A stretch of DNA of 64,000 nucleotides from Eucalyptus grandis. Taxonomy: Eukaryota > Streptophyta > Magnoliopsida > Myrtales > Myrtaceae. Of this stretch, positions 58,545 through 64,000 are shown one piece after another. The DNA lies in NCBI RefSeq assembly GCF_016545825.1, contig NC_052622.1, forward strand, positions 46,544,770 to 46,608,769, written 5' to 3'. How positions within the stretch are numbered: position 1 is the first letter of the stretch; every line of letters begins with the position of its first letter. The position numbers were made by a program, and so were the translations under genes. The notes beneath the pieces are model-generated. The model saw only the letters and a program-made list of their open reading frames with translations, was not told the DNA's origin and searched no databases.

Positions 58545-61290
58545 TACCCTAATATGCAATGTCAATTTTTAATATTCGAGTCTCGATCTACAAAACCATT
58601 GAACAAAGAATCACTTCTTTTTGGTGGAAACAAAGTAATCCAAATCAAGAACACATTGGAATATATTAGATATACTAAAAACTATAAAAGACAATGGAGG
58701 ACGTGGCTTTAGAGATATTATACCTTCAACAAGGCCAAGTGGGAAAAGTAGGCGTGAAGATTATCACAATTACCATCAACTCTTTGGAGTAAATTGCCAA
58801 AAAGAATATATTATCCTAGGGTTGATTTTTGCAGGCAGGAAAATGGTCTCACTCCTCTTGGGGATGGCAAAACTTGATTATGATTAGAGATGCTATCTCT
58901 CAAGAAGTTAAATGATCTATGGGTTATGGAAACACTTCAATATCCAGGAGGATACGTGGCTTGAAAATGATTTGATCAGAGGTTTTGTGAACCAAGAAGA
59001 TCATTAGAAAGTAGTGGAGCTTATTAATTATGAGGACAAGGTTTGGAATGAACAAAGGTTGAATGGTTTATTTGATGAGCAAATTGTGAATGAATTTTGA
59101 CTATTCCCTTTAGCCCTAACTCTAGGAAAGATAAGGTAGTGTGGACAGGCGACAAACCAGCATACCTAATGAAGAGCGGGTATAATTGGATGTGAGAAAA
59201 AGATCACTAGCAAAATGTAAATCATCATCATCCTTTTAGACACCTAAGACTTTATGGATGAAGATATGGAAATTAAGCTCTCAAACAAAAGTCTGACAAT
59301 TCATGTGGAGTTTAGGTCAAAATGCGCTTTCAATGTGAGAAAATTTGTTTAAAGAAAGGCCTTATTGGACCACTTAATACATTATGTCGTAAAAACCCAT
59401 AAGCCACAAAGCATCTCTTCCTTTTATGTAGTTGGACAAAGGAGATATGGTCAGATTTGAACCTAAATCTTCAAGTCTTGAGCCAAAAAGTTATTGGAAC
59501 GGATAAATTGTTAATGCAATTTCTCAATTTAAAGGTTACTTCACCATCTTAGGTAGAGCTAGCAAGAGCTTTGTGGCAATTGTGGAAAACCATAAATTCC
59601 CTCAAGCAACATGGTTTAAGCTTAGTCATCGAGACTGCCCTCGCCATGAGGGGTGTGCAAAAGAATTAAGAACCTACTGGACCACTTGGAACCGGATTGG
59701 TTAGGTCTAGTCCTCGATTCCCAATTTTCCGAAACCAATGAATACCAGTCTAGTTCTTGGTTCAAGATGTGAAACCGCCTGCCCAATCACTCAAACTGAT
59801 ACATATACATATACATATACATATATTAATTTTTATGCAAAGTATTTATGTGCTATTAAGTTTGACATATTTGAGTTTGGAGATGATCAAAATGAGTTCA
59901 ATTCCAGCTTTAAGGACTCTTTTAGCAAGTTTGATTCTATGGACTAGATGAAAAACAATGGAACCTCTAATGGGTGTTTCCCATGACTAGGCAAATAACC
60001 TAGGGGCTACAGGCACCTTTGGACTACTTGGAACCGGATCGGATAGGTCTAGTCCCCAGTTCCAATTTTCCGAAACCATTGAATACCAGTCTAGTTCTTG
60101 GTTCAAGATGTGAAACCGCCTGCCCAATCACTCAAACTGATACATATACATATACATATATTAATTTTTATACAAAGTATCTATGTGCTCTTAAGTTTGA
60201 CATATTTGAGTTTGGAGATGATCAAAATGAGTTCAATTCCAACTTTAAGGACTATTTTAGCACGTTTGATTATATGGGTTAGATGAAAAACAAGAGAACA
60301 TCTTATGGGTGTTTCCCATAACTAGGCAAATAACCTAGGGGCTAGAGGCACCTTTGGACTACTTGGAACCGGATCGGATAGATCTAGTCACTGTTTCCAA
60401 TTTTCCGAAATCAATGAATACCGGTTTAGTTCTTGGTTCAAGATGTGAAACTGCATGCCCAACCACTCAAACTGATACATATGCATATACATATATTAAT
60501 TTTTATGCAAAGTATCTATGTGCTCTTAAGTTTGACGTATTTGCGTTTGGAGATGATCAAAATGAGTTCAATTCCAGCTTTAAGGACTCTTTTAGCAAGT
60601 TTGATTCTATGGGCTAGATGAAAAACAATAGAACCTCTTATGGGTGTTTCCCATGACTAGGCAAATAACCTAGAGGCTAAAGGCACCTCTGGTCCAACAT
60701 TCTTCAAACCCGAAATGAGATGATGGCCCTAAGGATTTGTTCACCATAGGTGTTGAGGAGGATTGGTTCGCGTTTCGAAGCAATTGTAGTGAAGTGAGTG
60801 ATAATGACTTTCGGAAGCTAATGACTCTAGGCTAGGTTGGAACTGCACCCGTTAAATATTTAGAATACCCAAGAATGAATTCATTATGAATATTACAACT
60901 AATTTCATAGACCCACCCAAGAGCCAGATCAGGTGGTTTAGTTCCAAGGTGGATCCATACAACCAATGACCAAGTACCGATTCTAATTTTTCGAAATCAA
61001 TCCTTAGTGGCAATTCTTGATTCCGAGGTAAGGACTGCCCACCTTGAGACCGATCACCCCTACTTGTCACACATAAAAACACCATGAGATGGAGCTCGGC
61101 AATTGATAATTAAGGCAAGTAGAGAATAGACTAGCCTATTTGTGTAGACCACTAGAAGGAGGTTTGTTAAAGTGGAATATTAATGGATCTATGACCAAGG
61201 AATCACCAAAAGGTGCAATAGTAGGAGTTTGTCGGGATCATGAAGGAAATCTAGCATATGGATTTGCAAGAATTGTGTGAGCTTCCACTA
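58545..61290 (+). pseudogene. Decayed LINE ORF2 3' region, interrupted by a tandem array
   Basis: The remnant begins in the late polymerase domain (YAMSIFNIRVSIYKTIEQ and RITSFWWKQ), passes KDNGGRGFRDI-type and zinc-binding remnants (MWSLGQNALSM, HKASLPF), and ends with RNase H (LLKWNINGSMTKESPKGAIV, VCRDHEGNLAYGFARI at about 61155-61275). Frames shift many times. The 5' portion is absent. A 1.4-kb foreign stretch with a tandem array sits between the zinc-binding part and RNase H. Confidence 0.75.
59670..60690. repeat. Tandem array, three units of about 340 bp
   Basis: Units start at about 59674, 60018 and 60353 with 'acttggaaccggat'. They share 'cttggttcaagatgtgaaac', an 'acatatacatatac' microsatellite and 'gatgatcaaaatgagttcaa'. 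Spacing between equal points is 341 then 335 bp, the difference coming mainly from the ACATAT-type microsatellite. Each unit holds a 62-87-codon open frame that is a by-product of the repeat. Similarity between units is high (well over 90 percent by eye), so expansion is fairly recent. Confidence 0.85.
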
Positions 61291-61906
61291 TTGCTATTAT
61301 GGAAACTAGGGATAAGCACTAGCCTAGTTCTAGCCCAAAAATCAGATTGAGCTGGCTGATTTGGAACAGTTCTTGATTGCAATTTTTTTAGAATTGACAA
61401 CATTTGGTCCAACTCCTAGATTTAGGGTGGAATCAGATCAAAACATTTGTTTTTATTTTTTATTTATTAAAAAGACTTTATTCTGTAATAATAATCCATA
61501 AACTATAAGAAACTCCCACTAATAATGTGGGGTCTCCCACTTGGGTTCTATTTTTTCAAAAAAGTAAAAAGGCAATTTGTATACTTCCTTGTGTATGATG
61601 TGGAATTTTACACTTGGGCTTTATTATTTTATTTTTTCACTTTTAGTCATCCTAAAAAGGTGTCTCACATTGATCTATAAGGAAAAAAGCATCCTACCTT
61701 CTTACTATTAAACCATTTAGAGAATTAAACGTGGACATCTATGCATAGTCTCAATTCTAAGAACAGGACCGGTTCTGATTTGTGATTACTTTGGAACTAG
61801 GAGCCATAACTGAGAACATAAAGTGAGTTGAAGATAATGATTGAAAATGACAATTTTTCACTCTTTGAGTTTATTTTACGTATAGAGCAAATGGAACCTG
61901 GCCTGG
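61291..61906. other. Unassigned intergenic DNA
   Basis: No gene is visible. Contains 'ggtcc/ggttc' words of the same kind as the array region and AT-rich tracts. Confidence 0.3.
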
Positions 61907-64000
61907 TTTTTTTTTCTTTGAACAAACATACTAAAGTGCATTAGTAAAAAAAGTTTTTAGTATAAACATCTCTAGCATCAGCACACAATAAATTCAAAAG
62001 AGCAGACGAGGGACTGTTAACTCAATTCCTAATAAGGCATCACATTCATTGGGCTTTGGCTAGCCAGTTAGCCACATTGTTCGTATCTCGATTGCAATGG
62101 GCTAAAATAATACCCAAAGAGTTTTTTTTCAATTTGCGCTTGGCCCTGTCCAGTAAATGCTATACCTCCCAACTTAGGGTGTCTGAAGAGAGAACCACAA
62201 CCACCAGAAGATATGAGTATATCTCGTTTTGGTCTATTCGAGGCAATCTTTGAGGAGATAAAGTCTAGGGTTTCAACCAATGCTTGTGCCTCTACTATTT
62301 CAGCTGATTTCGCCTTTATGGATTTAGAAAACCCATCAATGATCCTCCCAAGGGCGTCCCTGCAAATACAAGCCACAACTACGACGAGGGGGAGTCGCTG
62401 TTGGGAGTCTAAAGCACTGCCGTCTTTATCAATATCCAAATCTGAGCTTGTGGGGTGCTCACACTCAGCTGCAACCTCGAATATGCGCAGATCCATCCCT
62501 GTCCTGAAGCTAGCGTTGGAACTGCAGCATTCTCCACTCTCGAACCTCTTGCCCGACCCACGGATGATTTGAGTACCACCGTCAACTACTGCTTTCCCCA
62601 AATCTGTTCTGCGTCTTCATTCGTTGTCCACAATGATGGATAAGGACAGGATGGCTACAGCTTGGCTGCTGAAAATGGGTCTAGCATTGGAGAGGGGATT
62701 TTGCTACTTTTTGTCGGAGATTCCACCATTTTCTTTCCCCATCAGATCTGGGCTCATGTGAAGGCTACTGCTGTCAACACTCTATATTCTTCTCAGAACT
62801 TTCTTTCCCTTGTGATCTACGTCTAAGTTACTAAGTAAACAAGGGAGTTGTCTAGAATCAAGGGTATTGCTGGTTGGTTCAAAGCAATCAACACCAACTT
62901 CTCGATTCATATCCATCTCACGAGTAATCACGTGGTGTATGGGTAGTTGAAGTGTGGCAACATCCGATTCGCTCACCAGATCCGTTGATCCCCTGTCATC
63001 AATGGCCGATCTGGATGTTAATGGAGGATGATTTAAGCCATGTTTGATGAGGGTGGTTCGGTCTGATCCGCCGGTTGGGTGCAGGGGATGCCACTCACAG
63101 GTTCGTGCTCTTTATGTTTTATGATTTGGTTCAGGTCGAACCATTTTCTCACTAGTACTCGAGATTTGGGAGTCGTTGTTTGTACCTGAGGCGTGGCTGA
63201 CCTTTTCTGCAATCTTCTGTGGACCTCACATAGCTTCTAAACTAATTTGAACTGCTGCCCAGGTTAAATAAGGAATTGTAGGAATGGTGGTTGAGGGGTT
63301 ACTAGGCCTGATTGGTGCCTGAGGTAACCCTAAATGATGTCCAGTACTTGGCAATGGGTTTTCTTGGTTTGAGTTTGTTGTTATGTATGCTGTGGAGGCT
63401 TGTCTAAACGATGCATCTATGTTGATTTTGAGTACGCCAGGGCTCGGGGGTTGCCATTTGCTCTGTAAGTTGTCGCCATGCTTCTGTCTTCTTGGTTTAG
63501 GATTCCATGTAGCATAGCTTTCTTGTAATGTTTTGGCTCTAAACAGGGTGTGATGAGTATTAAGGGGGCTCTTCTTGAATATAAAATGATTTCTATCCTT
63601 CTATATGCACCATAGTACAGTCGCAATCAAGTCAAAGCACTATGAGTTTCTTGAACTTGTGTGAGCTTTATATAACCATTTATCAAAACGGGTTAAACCC
63701 ACTCGGTTCACTTCAACTTGCAGGAATGGGTCATTCCAAAGTTGTGTTGTCCATGGGCAAAGGAGGAGTGTATGCTCGATAGTCTTCGCTTCAATATTGC
63801 ATATTGGACACACATGAGCAAGTACAACATTCCTTTTGTATAGGTTATCCAATGTAGGTAAGGCATTCTGACATGCACTCCATAGGAAGAATTTTATTTT
63901 CGATTGTATGGCTGCATTCCAGATTTGTTTCCAAAGATTTGGGTTAAACTGATGGGATGTTGTTGGCGTGTGATTTTTTGAAGGCATTGTATGTTTTCTG
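61907..64000 (-). mobile_element. LINE 3' part, continuing beyond the window
   Basis: The 3' end is marked by a poly-A (T9 on the plus strand, 61907-61915). Going up the minus strand come a 3' untranslated part, RNase H, a long linker and the zinc-binding zf-RVT domain, and the element then leaves the window. It is a different family from the LINE at 17-22 kb, because its RNase H has a long insertion. Confidence 0.75.
62046..63999 (-). pseudogene. LINE ORF2 C-terminus with split RNase H domain
   Basis: The frame starting at 63987 shows FFLWSACQNALPTLDNL and the zinc-binding VCPICNIEAKTIEHTLLLCPW. After two stops the same frame gives WCI-stop-KDRNHFIF, then RNase H strand 1, WQPPSPGVLKINIDASF (63456-63406). 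The second RNase H strand, VACICRDALGRIIDGF, comes only at about 62390. Between them lie about 340 codons in the same frame, Ser/Thr/Pro-rich, with five stops. The domain continues (EIVEAQALVETL) and, after a late frameshift, ends NNVANWLAKAQ at 62046. In the other two LINEs of this window the two strands are 10-15 residues apart. Confidence 0.75.

Noticed and set aside
59738..60617. Three related 69-87-codon ORFs as a small gene family
   Set aside because: They are one per unit of a 340-bp tandem array, include a microsatellite translated as repeated Thr-Tyr, and start at arbitrary codons.

Overview
The window is nuclear DNA of a flowering plant, most likely a eudicot (AT-rich introns and intergenic DNA, plant-type spliced genes, plant LTR and LINE elements). 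I cannot name the species. Only three genes look intact: two tandem pyruvate decarboxylase (PDC) genes and one EBP1/PA2G4 gene, all on the minus strand. Most of the remainder is transposable elements, their remnants and segmental duplications. No tRNA, rRNA or CRISPR features were seen.

Layout. 1-9 kb: a dispersed repeat (R), a Harbinger-type element, a broken minus-strand Ty3/gypsy element with primer-binding site and LTR, and a complete TRIM (LTR-PBS-spacer-LTR, 496 bp). 9.6-12.7 kb: PDC copy 1, five exons, open throughout. 14-31 kb: retroelement-rich DNA, with a second R copy, a foldback Mutator-like element carrying a coding-like fragment, a nearly complete LINE whose ORF2 is broken only by stop codons, a third R copy, a PPR pseudogene, a second GC-cored element, a decayed copia end and a triplicated 0.4-kb repeat. 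31-37.9 kb: a second copy of the PDC block, with PDC copy 2 open. 37.9-39.7 kb: PDC copy 3, a frameshifted, 3'-truncated pseudogene that looks like a mosaic. 40-45 kb: decayed repeats, a fourth R copy and another TIR element. 45.1-50.4 kb: EBP1, eight coding exons, with TATA box, telo-boxes and a 5'UTR intron. 53.9-56.7 kb: three more GC-cored TIR elements. 58.5-64 kb: two LINE remnants, one containing a 340-bp tandem array, the other running off the window end.

The PDC genes encode the first step of ethanolic fermentation (pyruvate to acetaldehyde and CO2). All three copies have lost the start codon at the usual PDC position. Translation instead begins 39-40 codons upstream, giving a Ser/Arg/Lys-rich extension that resembles an organellar targeting peptide, although PDC is normally cytosolic. 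EBP1 is an unrelated growth and ribosome-assembly gene. The most unusual observations are the PDC extension, a LINE RNase H domain split by about 340 in-frame codons, and the set of six TIR elements with GC-rich cores.
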